Shown here in pieces: positions 32,701-42,170 of a stretch of DNA of 42,818 bases. The DNA lies in the NCBI GenBank assembly GCA_010015655.1, contig ML976716.1, positions 149,050 to 191,867 on the forward strand, in the 5' to 3' direction. Numbering within the stretch: the stretch's first letter is position 1; each line of letters opens with the position of its first letter. The translations under genes were made by a program, and so were the position numbers. The notes beneath the pieces are model-generated. The model made no database searches, was not told the DNA's origin, and was given only the letters and a program-made list of their open reading frames with translations. This DNA comes from Bimuria novae-zelandiae CBS 107.79 (lineage: Eukaryota; Ascomycota; Dothideomycetes; Pleosporales; Didymosphaeriaceae).

Positions 32701-35040
32701 CTAGACTTACTTACCTAAATAAAACTTTTATTTAAGTATTTAGTAAGTTCTTTTTAAAGGACGAGTAACTCTTCGCGAGACATATTAAATAGAGGGCCGT
32801 AGGGGATCTTTAGGGTCTTGCTATCTTTTTCCACGAGAAGGATAGAAAGATCCACTCCAGGTCCACAGTGCAGGGGGAGCTTGTCAGCTTATTTCCTATA
32901 AAAGATACGCCATAAGTCCTTAAAAGCTTTAGGTAGTAACTCCTGTGGGTTTACCTTTAGCTTGCGGGTTAACGCCTTTTACATATCCTTTATTAATATA
33001 AAAAACACCTTAGCCCCGTTTCCTAGGCGTTAATTACGCTAATCTAGGGCTATAAAGGCTATAGCTAATACCCCTTAGAGCTTTATTAATAGTTTCTTAC
33101 CTTCTTAGTCACGGATGCAGGTACCTGAACTTCTAATTTAAATTAATTTTTTTACTAGGGCTAGTTTAACCCTATTCTTCTTTATTTAGATTAGGCTAAG
33201 GATTAGGTCGTATAACCCGTTATTAAGTAAAACATATAGCTATATTAATTTTATATAGCTATTAATATTTACTTTTAGTTAGACTATTTCGCGTACGAAG
33301 AGTCGCATGCCTCTAATACTAATAACCTTCTATTGATAAGGTAGGTTCTTGCGCTGTAGGTAGGCTTTTATTATAAGTTTTTTTAATATAAATTTAAAGG
33401 TTAAATAACCTAAATTAATTATTATTAATATAAACATAATATTATTAATAAGTAAGTGTACTATTACTAGTGTTAAGTCTAGCTATAGCCTTTAAAAGTT
33501 ATTAAAACTTATCTTTTGCCCTTTTCTTACTTTTACCTCCTAGTGGCAACTATTACTAAGAGGACCTAGTTTTCTAAATTAGTAGAAGCTACATTAAACT
33601 CTTTATTAGAGGATCCCTTAGTAGCAGGTGCAGCGGCGCGAACTTGTGCTAGCTTTATTATAGGTAAAAGTTTATACTACTTTACGCGATGTCCCGTATC
33701 TCTATAATAAAAATAGGAACTATTCTTCTTACGGGTTTCTATTACCTCGCGCGACACCTACGTGGCTCGTTTCTAGGTGTTACTAGACCTGTGTCCTGTG
33801 GCTCCGTCCGTCGCTTAGTGTCTTCCGTCTTGGCTTTATCGGCCAGACATCCTTCCAGGGTTAGCTTAGGTAGGTTCCTAATCTATTTCGTCTGGCGCCC
33901 TGTTCTTGGCAGAAAACTTTAGCAGTCGTAATATGTTTTAGAAGAGATTTTCTTTAATCTTATTAACTTTCTTCTAGACCTCTTATAGGTCCTAATTATT
34001 GTTTATATTTATTATAACTATTTAGTCCCGTAAGTCCTCGCGGAGGCTCTAAAAGTATAGGTTTTTTAAAATTTCTTAACTATGCTTCTTAGCTTTTATA
34101 GTATAGTTATTAAAGTTAAAATTAAAGTCACGAAGCTTCTAGTTCCCTTATTATATTATAAGTAAGTGGTTACGCGCGATTTCTTCCGCTAGGTAATTAT
34201 AAAAGTTATAGTCTAGTAGCTTCTAGAGGTTAGCTTCAGTGCACCTTAGGTGGCAGTCTAGGTATATAATTCCCACTATCGCTATACGTCTTATTAATTA
34301 ACTAATAATATATCTAAGTATATTTCTAAGGCAGTCCCTATCCTCTAGGAGCTTATATTATATTACTATCTTAAAGCAGTAGTAGTCCTGTTATTTGCTA
34401 TTAAAATAGGCTAAGTTAGGGATTTTAGGGCGGCGGCTTCTTTCTTAGTTTAAAATAAGCTCTACTATTAATCTCTTTAGTAGCTCTATCTATTAGTCTA
34501 CTTTTAACGACTAATTCGTACCTCTTATCTTTTAAGAGTATTATTATATTATTAGGGGTTCTTAGCGCTCCCTTATTATTTCTTTAGTTAGTCCTCTTAC
34601 TTTTTGCGGTAGAGTCTAAAAAGTATCTTAGAGGTTAATAAGTACTTTAACCTTACTTAAGAATTACTATATTTTATTCTCGTTAACTCTTAATGCTTAG
34701 AGTTTAGTTATAAATAGGGAGGCTATCCTTTTATTTTCTTAACTATTACTCTTTTATAAGCTAATAGCTCGCTGCGCATAATCGTTTACGCTAAAACGTA
34801 GACCTTTAGTAAAAGGTCCTATTCTTATTTTTATAACTTCTTTATTTAGTAAAGATAGTCTTACTAGCGTTAAGTATTCGTTAGGACTCCTTTTTAATTA
34901 CTTACTAGGGAGGGTTCTATCTCTTTGCAGGTCCAGGCGTTGCCTTTATAGTATTTATCTACGTAAGTCCTTTAACTTCGTGTGCTGCTTTATAGCTTTA
35001 GTCTATAGTTATATTTAAAATCTACTTATCCCGCGATAGG
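29780..35040 (-). pseudogene. Gypsy-1 gag-pol relic (gag, PR, RT, RNase H, IN, chromodomain)
   Basis: Minus strand, right to left. The gag zinc knuckle at 33674-33715 reads YFYYRDTGHRVKxY (CCHC with all three Cys replaced by Tyr). RT has YIDNILIFSS near 32340 (YxDD box) and SFIGFANFY near 32090. RNase H has FYIDPALAYFNPK near 31945 and EYNYAIHDKEILVVIKY near 31780. Integrase has GQFVSEF and TTLYK near 30680. A chromodomain-like segment RRGKKVEYLV with EPRRNLN lies near 29860-29950. Stops are very dense. The order and motifs are those of a fungal chromovirus (Metaviridae-type retrotransposon). Confidence 0.85.
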
Positions 35041-35059
35041 TAAAAGTAATTAAATTTAA

Positions 35060-35220
35060 TATAAGGGGCTAGGTGCTTAAGGAGCTAAAGGTACTAAAAG
35101 AATACTTATAAATTTAATAAAGAGTCTAAAGTTAAGCTTCGGGCGTCGAACTTATATATCTGGGGTTCGCATAACCGAGGGTCAAGGATCTGAGGCAACA
35201 ACTGGGCGTAGCCCATTACA
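35060..35220 (-). repeat. Gypsy-1 5' LTR
   Basis: 161 bp. In element orientation it starts TGTAATGGGCTACGCCC. The outer part (35130-35220) is clean; the inner part carries G-to-A and C-to-T changes relative to the left copy. Target duplication AATAT follows at 35221-35225. Confidence 0.92.
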
Positions 35221-35225
35221 AATAT

Positions 35226-35746
35226 AAGCTTACGCAGGACCTATATAGTTATAAAAAAGCACGCAAAAGACAATAAGTAGATTACGTTAGTAGAATTAAG
35301 AGTCTAGCAAGCGTGTTAGTAAGGCTTAGATTTCTAGATTTTACTGTCTTCTTAAATCTACCTAATTCTAGAGTTTTGGCAGATCCTCTAGCGTACTTAC
35401 CCACGAAGTGGGCGACAACTCCCAGAAAGTCCACATTGTTTGGCGACGTCTAGATATTACAACTTATACTTATCTTACTCTGCGCCGCGCGCAAAAGCTT
35501 CTGTATATATTCCTTCCTCTCCGCCATAGTTTTTTTCACGTACCTAGAAAGTGTAGTACGGCTGCTCGGCAGGGCATGCAGCAGATCTATTTAATTCTAT
35601 ATTAGTAAGCTTTTACTACTTGACCACGTCGCTATCGGGAAGCTTAAATTATAAAGAATTACTTAATTAGTATACACTTTTAATAGCTCTAGTTTTTACT
35701 ATAGTATATAAGAAACTCTAGATCTAGCGCCTGTAGCTTTCTTAAA
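35226..35746 (-). pseudogene. hAT transposase, central part (degraded)
   Basis: The minus strand reads SSRTTLSRYVKKTMAERKEY, then IQKLLRAAQSKISISCNI, then TSPNNVDFLGVVAHFVGKYA. These are the hAT core blocks just before and around the first catalytic Asp, which here reads Asn; the expected Trp before TSPNN is a stop. The frame shifts near 35300 and then continues across Gypsy-1 into 3235-1690. The upstream N-terminal part would lie right of Copia-2. Confidence 0.82.
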
Positions 35747-35896
35747 TGTGACGCCGAAAAAGAGTGTTGAGGCAATAGTTATTTTGATTGAGAAGCTACT
35801 CTATAGAGCTATATACTGTGGATCACGTGCACGTGGATTACGTGCACGCATCGCACGTACACGGGTGGCCCAAGCTTTGTGTCCTAAACCGTCACA
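35747..35896 (-). repeat. Copia-2 3' LTR
   Basis: About 150 bp. In element orientation it begins TGTGACGGTTTAGG and ends GGCGTCACA, so the ends are also inverted repeats of each other. Spacing of AAGGGGG-TG before it copies the Copia-1 and TRIM junctions. It contains overlapping CACGTG/GTGCAC palindromes (35823-35860). Normal composition. Only one copy is in the window. Confidence 0.78.
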
Positions 35897-35904
35897 CACC
35901 CCCT

Positions 35905-36945
35905 TAACTTTATGTTAATTAAGAGGTGAAGCTAAAATCTTACTTAATTAGGCAACTGAATATATAAAATTAATATTATTATTATTATTAATGCTATCCT
36001 TGAGGCGTTGCGCGATATTAATAAAATAGAGCTATTAAATAAACTCCTAATATTTAGCCTTTAAAAGGACTTTAGTAAGCCCGTTAGCGGCTATCTTATT
36101 TATGGGGACTTATTTAATAATAAGTTACTAAGCCTTTACCTCTTATTAGATCCATATCTAATAGATTTTAACATGTTAAACTTTTATATATAGTTAATTA
36201 AGGTCCTTATTAATAATTCCTGCTATCTATTAATTATTATAGTAGATCGTAGGCGTTATGCCTAAGTTAAATAAGATACTAGTAAAAAAGTAAAGCTACT
36301 CTGCTATCTATAAGCTAGTAAAGGAGATTAAAAGTAACTTTAATTTAATAGTAGACTTAGTAATGGTACGCTAGATAGTAGCCTTTCAGTTAATAATTAT
36401 GCTATAAAGAAAGAAATATTATTTTTATAAGCTTTAATATATCTTTATATTATCTACGTACGAGACGTCTAACGCGCTAAAGAATAAAAAATTACGATAG
36501 CTCTAATTATTAAAAATAACTTTTATAATAGTATCGTCGTAGGAGCCTTTGATAGCGTAATATTAAGTTATAAGTAAGTATCGCCAGACGCGTTATATAA
36601 CTATAATATATCACTATCCTGGATTAGTAGGATAGGAAGTAAGGATAACGTAGCTGCAAGTACGGTTAGGTCGTGTCTAGTAAGTAATATAGGCCAGGTG
36701 GCTAACAAGCTCCTATTATAGCTTTATATATTAAACGTCTGTCTCCTTAATTAACTTATTAAGGGAGATAATATTAAGCGGAAAGTTAGGCTTTTTATAA
36801 CCTACCAGCTATATACTGTACTTCTTATAAATCTTATTAATATATATATTTTAAATAAGCTAGATCTTCTTTTTCTAGTAATCGCGAATAACTTAGACGC
36901 CTAAAAACTAGGCTAGATCTCTTATTACTTTAAGTCTAAATTAAT
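35905..36945 (-). pseudogene. Copia-2 pol relic, RNase H end
   Basis: Minus strand: LGITPTIYYNN near 36235, then IKxVPINKIAANGLTKVLLK near 36110-36060, then EFI and FINIAQRLKD near 36010. This is the conserved C-terminus of Copia polyproteins ('ADGLTK' with Asp to Asn). Further right to 36945 the frame is interrupted by many stops and by the gag-only element. Confidence 0.82.
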
Positions 36946-37122
36946 TGTTGCAAAAGGGCACCTTGCTAGAGCTTTCTACGCTAGCTAGGGTTAATCTAAG
37001 TAGCTAAGCAGCCAAGTACGCGATTCTTTAAACCTCTAAATAGTTTAGCATCTTAGTAAAGCTTCCTCTCCTTAATAGACTTTATTTATAAGCTCTTTAA
37101 TTAAAGTTAACTATGCGCGGTA
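36946..37122 (+). repeat. Gag-only element, left LTR
   Basis: Outer part clean (TGTTGCAAAAGGGC), inner part mutated (ends GCGCGGTA against GCGCGACA). Confidence 0.88.
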
Positions 37123-37639
37123 ATTATAAGCCTAGTACTTTTATAATACTTTATAATACTTATTTTATACTAATTAATAATTATAGTAATAAATTATTTT
37201 TTTCTTTTTATTATCCTTATGCTTACGTTATACTACCTTATATCTTATAATAGAGCCTAACTATATAATAACCTCTATAAAGTTCTTAGTAAGTAACTAA
37301 TTTATGAATTATAACTTATTTCTATCCTAGTACGCATAGCTTAAGTACTATATAAATACTTAAGGAATATAAAATTATATTAACTTTAAGGCTTCTAAGT
37401 AGATAAATATACATAAATAGGCTTTAGAGCTACTAAACCTAAATATTTAAAGTAAGCCCTATATATAATAGCTTAAGCGCTATAAGCTAGAGTCTACTAT
37501 TTATACTTAGCTTATAATAACGCTTTAGGCACTTTAAAACTAGGTTTATACTATAATTAATTTATAAAAGCTAAAGCTTATAATACTATAATTAGGTAAT
37601 TAGTAAACGCTGCAGACGCTAATAAGAAAACTTAAGAAT

Positions 37640-38140
37640 AATCTTTATCTAAGTAATAATAACTAGAAGGAGCAGGTACATCATATATATAAAGAGGTTA
37701 CCCTACGCCCACAAAGCAGCAGAACAACAGACATAACTAAATAGCTATCCCAATAGAATCGCGCACACGCTAACGCTGTGCTCTTAGATCTCTTAGAGAT
37801 AAAGGGTATTTTACTAATAAAGGATTTCTTACGCTTAGCACTACGATATAACTATAAGTAGGCTTAGAGAGAGCTTAATAACCTATCGCGACCAGGCGCA
37901 GTAGTAACTCTGTCTCTGGAAGGATATGCTCGATGGCTCGCGCAGCTCGGCCAAATAACAAAGCACGCAGGCATGTACGCTACGCTCGGAGGGCGCACTC
38001 CTGATGCGAACTACAAGTGCCTATGTAGAGCAAATGGCTAACATTAATGGAAGCCTACAGAATGCAACCGCCTATAGTATGCGCTCTAGGGAGAAGCATT
38101 TTATAAGCTTTATAATAAACTTATAGGTAAAAAAAATTAG
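37640..38140 (+). pseudogene. Gag-like relic in the gag-only element
   Basis: A plus-strand frame with several stops contains GAVVTLSLEGYARWLAQLGQ, GMYATLGGRTPDANYKCLCR and, after two stops, WKPTECNRL. Cys-x-Cys, a downstream His and Cys resemble the atypical zinc knuckle of fungal Copia gag proteins, which would fit the Copia-type primer-binding site. Bases 37900-38060 are much less RIP-mutated than the flanks. The assignment as gag rests on these cysteines and on position only. Confidence 0.5.
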
Positions 38141-38600
38141 TAAAATTAAAAGTTAAATTTAAAAAAAAAATTAGTAAAAGGTATTATTAGCTAAGCTTAA
38201 ATAAAAGGGGTAGGTAGAAAACCTTTTAGAATTTTAAGGAAATATTAAAGTATAAATTATAGTAAGCTTATAAGTAAATAAGCCTTTACTAGCTAGGCGC
38301 TATAATTTTGTAGCTACTTATTTTTTTTTATTTATATACGCAGGCACTCGCGCGGGTCACGTTATAAGGAAATAATTACTCTTAAATATTTATTAAAGCT
38401 TTATAGTAGTAGTACGCTACTCCTTATTTCTCTACTTTTCTTTATAAAACTCTATATAAACTAGCTACTTAGACTAATTACGTAACAATATAGAGATCTA
38501 AGCTAGACGCTTTTTAAGCTCTACGCGTAAGTTTACTACTATTTTTATACTTAAAATTACTATTTAACTTATTTTACTACGCTCTATAAGCTAGGGAGTA

Positions 38601-38777
38601 TATTATAAAAGGGTATTTTACTAAAGCTTTCTACGCTAGCTAAAGTTAATTTAAGTAACTAAGTAGCTAAGCACGCGATCCTCTAAACCCCTAAATAGCT
38701 TAGTATTTTAGTAGAGCTTTCTCTCCTTAATAGACTTTGTTTACGAGCTCCTTAATCGAAGTTAACTATGCGCGACA
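38601..38777 (+). repeat. Gag-only element, right LTR
   Basis: 177 bp. Begins TATTATAAAAGGGTAT (mutated inner end) and ends GCGCGACA (clean outer end). A short purine tract CTAGGGAGTA precedes it. Confidence 0.88.
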
Positions 38778-40224
38778 TTGATCCTATAGCTTGTTTTTAA
38801 AGTCTTAATGTAGATAAGCGTTTAGAGAATAATATGCTATTATTATATTATTAACATAAATAAATATGATAAGCTAATTATTAACGTATAAGTATAAGAA
38901 GCCTTTAATGCGTTTAACCCTTAGTAGCTTAACTATAGTTTAGAATGTATTATACTATAGAAGTAGTGCATTTTTTAGACTATAGAGGGCGCAAAACACC
39001 TCTAGAAGATTATTATTTACTTTTTGAAAAATACTAGGGGTCTTAGCGTATAGCTTTTAATTAAGTATAGTATTAAGGAAGGCGTTAGGTACGTTATATT
39101 ACTTTAGCTTTAAGCTAAAGTAGTTAGTAATTATAATAATTACTTAAAAGGTACAGGCTATAAGGGTAGTAGCGTAGGTATTATTAAACTACTCCTATAG
39201 GTCTCCACGTGCGACAAGTTAAGCTTTATACTTATAAAAATAACTATCTTTATTAAACTTATATATAAACACCTATATAAGTAAAATTACCTTAACGCCT
39301 TTAGTCTGTGTAGTTTAATATATTGCTAAATTCTTACGAAAGTAGCCTTTACCCTAGGCCTCTTAATATTCTTACTTAATAGCTATTATAAACTTAGCAC
39401 TATATAAATATGTCTTTAGCTAACTAAAGTGCTTTAGGGCAGGGAATAGCTAGCTTTAATAGATTTATAAGTTATCCTTTGCATTCTTATTAATAGTTAT
39501 TATAGTGAATGTATTTAGGTAACTAGCGACATTTTAAACTCCTAGTTAAATAGCGTACGTCTATAGATTACCTAAGTTTATTAGTTTTCAAACGCCCTTT
39601 ATAATAAGTACGTTATTTTATAAGATATTTAGATCTTAACGCTATAAAGTATTATTATTACGCTAGTTATATATATATAGCCTTTAATTTTATTAGCTAA
39701 TTAATTAGTAACTTCTTACTATATAGGCGTAAGACAAAGGTTATAAGCGTAATAGCGCCTTATAAGATAATTTATTATCTAATTAAAAGATTTTAATATA
39801 TCTATAAAGTTATTAAAAGTAGATTAATATTAAGAGATTAATAGTCTATTAGTGTTATCCCTTATTAATAACTTAGTGGATTATCTAGCAGGCGTTAGTA
39901 TTAGTATTACTATAGATTTAGCCTTATTATAAAGACATTGCTAACGTAATATTATAAGTTCCTTAATAGATATACCGTTATCCTCGTACGCCTTAGGGAC
40001 GTTAAGTAACTTAATAACCTCCTTAATTACTAAATTATCTACGTAGCTATCGCAGCCTTCGTAGAAGGTGGATATATTAAATACTATATCTTATGTATAG
40101 ATAACTCGATCCTTTATTAGTATCTAAATTTAGAAGATATTAGTACTTTTATAGCCTATAAGATGGCTAATTAGGGCGTGCGAGGCTATCTTTACTCTAT
40201 ATAGTAAATATTTATTAAGGATAT
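38778..40224 (-). pseudogene. Copia-2 pol relic, RT and upstream
   Basis: Minus strand: YNVPNAFLNTILN near 39100, KVNNNLLEVFCALYSLKNA near 39000 and FIYVNNIIIAYYSLNAYL at 38868-38830. This is Copia reverse transcriptase with the YVDD box reading YVNN. Right of 39130 the integrase part should follow but is too mutated to mark domains. It would have copied element RNA in the particle. Confidence 0.82.
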
Positions 40225-40498
40225 TGTCCGATTACATGGCCCTTTGCACACGCAAAGGTAGCTAGCGCAACCCTACACAAAGAAACCTTGCTAGCAGTCT
40301 AGTTCATCCGCACAATTCCGGGCGGGACAAAGGGTAACTCTCCTTAATCAACGGAAATAGATTAGCGTATTAGTGTAAGACGTAAGGATATAAGAGCCTT
40401 ACATTCTTACAGAGAAAAAAAAACAACACTATATACCACAATTTATCTTAATTAATCACTATCTTTTCATCTTATCAGATTACCCCTCCAATCTGACA
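40225..40498 (+). repeat. Solo LTR related to Copia-1
   Basis: 274 bp, starting TGTCCGATTACATGGCC and ending AATCTGACA, flanked by GATAT (40220-40224 and 40499-40503). Both ends match the Copia-1 LTR but the centre differs, so it is a related family. A TATA-like GGATATAAGAG is near 40390. It is a product of LTR-LTR recombination and is not RIP-mutated. Confidence 0.88.
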
Positions 40499-42017
40499 GA
40501 TATACATGTAATAACTAATTAGCCAAAAATAGCTTATTATAAGCTTTTTACCCTAAATAACCTTATATAGCGTGCACTAATTAAGGACTTTAAATAGCGT
40601 TTAATTAAGTAGGTATACTACTATCTTTATTAACTTATTTATTAATTACTTTAATAAGTTACCCTAAAAACGTAAGGCGTGGGCCTTTATTATAATTAGC
40701 TTATTAGTAATTTTAGCACGTATATTTTACGTAAGAGTATTTAGAGCGCGTAGCTTAAAGTATATATTTAGGTTAGCATAAAGATATTTTATAAAATTAA
40801 TAATACCGCGCTTAGCGTTAAGCTTAATCGCGATTACGTTATAATTATACTAACGCTAGATTTATTATATAGTGTTTTATAGCTAGCGGCCTAGCTAAGC
40901 TTTTAATTTTATTAAAAAGGACTCTGCTTCACGCTAATGCAAGTGTTAATAGACAGCATAAGCACCCTACTTATTACTATTATAATAAGACTGTCCCTAT
41001 TATTATAGTTAGATAAGATTAATTAAGATTTAATAGAACGGATCAATAGCGTCTTTTAGCGTATAATAAGAGACCTGCTCTATTAACTGTAATTTTATAT
41101 AAATTTAATAAAAGTCTTAATTAGTAGGCCATTTTACTATTACTTCTTTCATATTATTATTTAGGTAATCTATAACCTTGCGTCTTAAATAACGCTAAAT
41201 TTTATAAGCTAGCGTTAGAGAGATCTCTTAGATCTTTAGTACTTTTAATAAGTAAGTTTAAATTACTATTATACGTAAGGACAACTTCGTTAGACAGTGA
41301 AAGAAATATACGTTAATAAGCTAGTAGTCCTTATAGTACTTTAGGTAAATAATAACGCTATATTTCTTATATAGCGCGTCTTAATCTAAGTTAAAGTAGA
41401 TACTAATATTATAATAGCGTCTAAGGCTAATAATGCTTATAATAAAGTCAAGTACTAAAGTAATATAAGTAATTAATATTAGTGCTATACCTATTAGTAT
41501 ATTAACTATAAGAGTTATCTTACTTTAGGCCTTAATGTTATAGTAGTACTTACTTACTTTAATAATTATACTAGTATTCTTAACGCGCTCCTGCTCCTAG
41601 CCTACCTAATTAGTTATATTAATAATATAGGTGTTAGAACCTAGGTTAAGAATTTATCAGTTTAATAAACTTATAGTATAATTATTAATCGTGGTAATAG
41701 TTAACTTGTCTAGCAGGATTATATTATAGTTATTAATTAGAGTAGCTAAGACCTTGTTTATTATGCTATATAAGCCTATTATAAAAGCTAAGCTGCCATC
41801 GCTCGGTAGACGTCTATTATTAAGTTAGATAGCTATAATAACTAGTGTTGTCTTTAGGAAACGCTTATTTATCTTATTTATAGCCTTCTATATTCGCGCA
41901 AATAGGCTAGATTTATCTTATAAAACTTAATTAATACACTAACACGTAGTAGGATCTTTCTAAAAGTTACTTAATTATAAGTAGGAGTCCTTATTAAGAT
42001 AGTAGTATAAACTATAC
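40499..42017 (-). pseudogene. Copia-2 5' portion (presumed integrase/protease/gag), unreadable
   Basis: About 1.5 kb of very AT-rich RIP-mutated DNA continuous with Copia-2 across the solo LTR. I cannot identify a domain on either strand. Assignment is by position only. Confidence 0.45.
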
Positions 42018-42059
42018 TACTCGGCCCCAATGGCTGATTCTCAGTTTTTCTCCGAAAAA

Positions 42060-42112
42060 GGCCGTGCTCCGCACGGCCCTACTAGCTCAATGATCGCACA
42101 CGCTCAATGATC
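42060..42112 (+). repeat. Fot-4 subterminal hairpin and direct repeats
   Basis: An 8-bp-arm hairpin is followed by two 11-bp direct repeats 17 bp apart. They are likely binding sites for the transposase, analogous to the repeated units in Fot-1 and Fot-2 ends. Confidence 0.75.
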
Positions 42113-42170
42113 CAAATAACCGCCTATCCACGCAGCGCCATCAAAACACGCCCAATTTACATGAAATAAA

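Larger units (their letters stand above)
3236..35220 (-). mobile_element. Gypsy-1: chromodomain LTR retrotransposon holding most of the window
   Basis: LTRs of 161 bp (3236-3396 and 35060-35220) flank an internal region of about 7.2 kb that is split at 4627/29111 by the Fot-1/Fot-2/Tc-3/Gypsy-2 cluster. Coding relics on the minus strand run from gag at the right to integrase and chromodomain at the left, so 35060-35220 is the 5' LTR. A polypurine tract (minus strand GAGGGAAGGGAGGTA, 3397-3411) abuts the 3' LTR. The host sequence is the hAT transposase. Heavy RIP makes the element non-functional. Confidence 0.92.
1540..35746 (-). mobile_element. hAT DNA transposon, split by Gypsy-1 and Copia-2
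   Basis: The left terminus at 1540 starts CAG and lies in the ADH intron after exon 4. Transposase relic segments are 1690-3235 and 35226-35746, both minus strand, interrupted by Gypsy-1 at 3236-35220. The right terminus is not seen: Copia-2 begins at 35747 and the transposase N-terminus (normally with a BED zinc finger) should lie beyond it. The expected 8-bp target duplication can only be proposed on one side (GCGTCCAA, 1532-1539). RIP is patchy: 2058-2546 and about 35360-35600 are nearly clean, while 2626-3230 is heavily mutated. Confidence 0.85.
36946..38777 (+). mobile_element. Gag-only non-autonomous LTR element
   Basis: The 1832-bp element has 177-bp LTRs (36946-37122, 38601-38777) and TSD TTAAT/TTGAT (36941-36945, 38778-38782; one transition apart). 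The primer-binding site ATTATAAGCCT (37123-37133) equals that of the TRIM after three transitions. The 1.48-kb interior has a gag-like relic but no protease, integrase or RT. LTR ends (TG..GCGACA) resemble the TRIM's. It sits in Copia-2 pol. Confidence 0.85.
35747..42019 (-). mobile_element. Copia-2 LTR retrotransposon (5' end not in window or lost)
   Basis: The 3' LTR is at the left (35747-35896) with polypurine tract AAGGGGG on the minus strand (about 35899-35905). Coding relics extend rightward on the minus strand: RNase H at 35990-36260 and RT at about 38790-39125. The gag-only element (36946-38777) and the solo LTR (40225-40498) are inserted in it. No 5' LTR is visible before the Fot-4 insertion at 42020, so it either continues beyond the window or is truncated. 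A candidate target duplication is TTAAA at 35742-35746. Confidence 0.85.

Noticed and set aside
33689..33922. 77-codon plus-strand frame
   Set aside because: It overlaps the minus-strand gag zinc knuckle of Gypsy-1 and shows no motif of its own.
35747..35898. Possible small inverted-repeat element (TGTGACG..CGTCACA)
   Set aside because: The adjoining polypurine tract and the Copia RNase H C-terminus just to the right show it is the 3' LTR of Copia-2; no matching direct duplication flanks it.
36000..37130. Long plus-strand readings with few stops
   Set aside because: The minus strand here reads the conserved Copia 'LGITPTIY' and 'NGLTK' blocks; the plus-strand openness is a by-product of RIP.
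2626..42017. Centromeric or AT-isochore DNA as such
   Set aside because: The AT-richness is explained by RIP of identifiable elements; centromere status cannot be judged from sequence alone.
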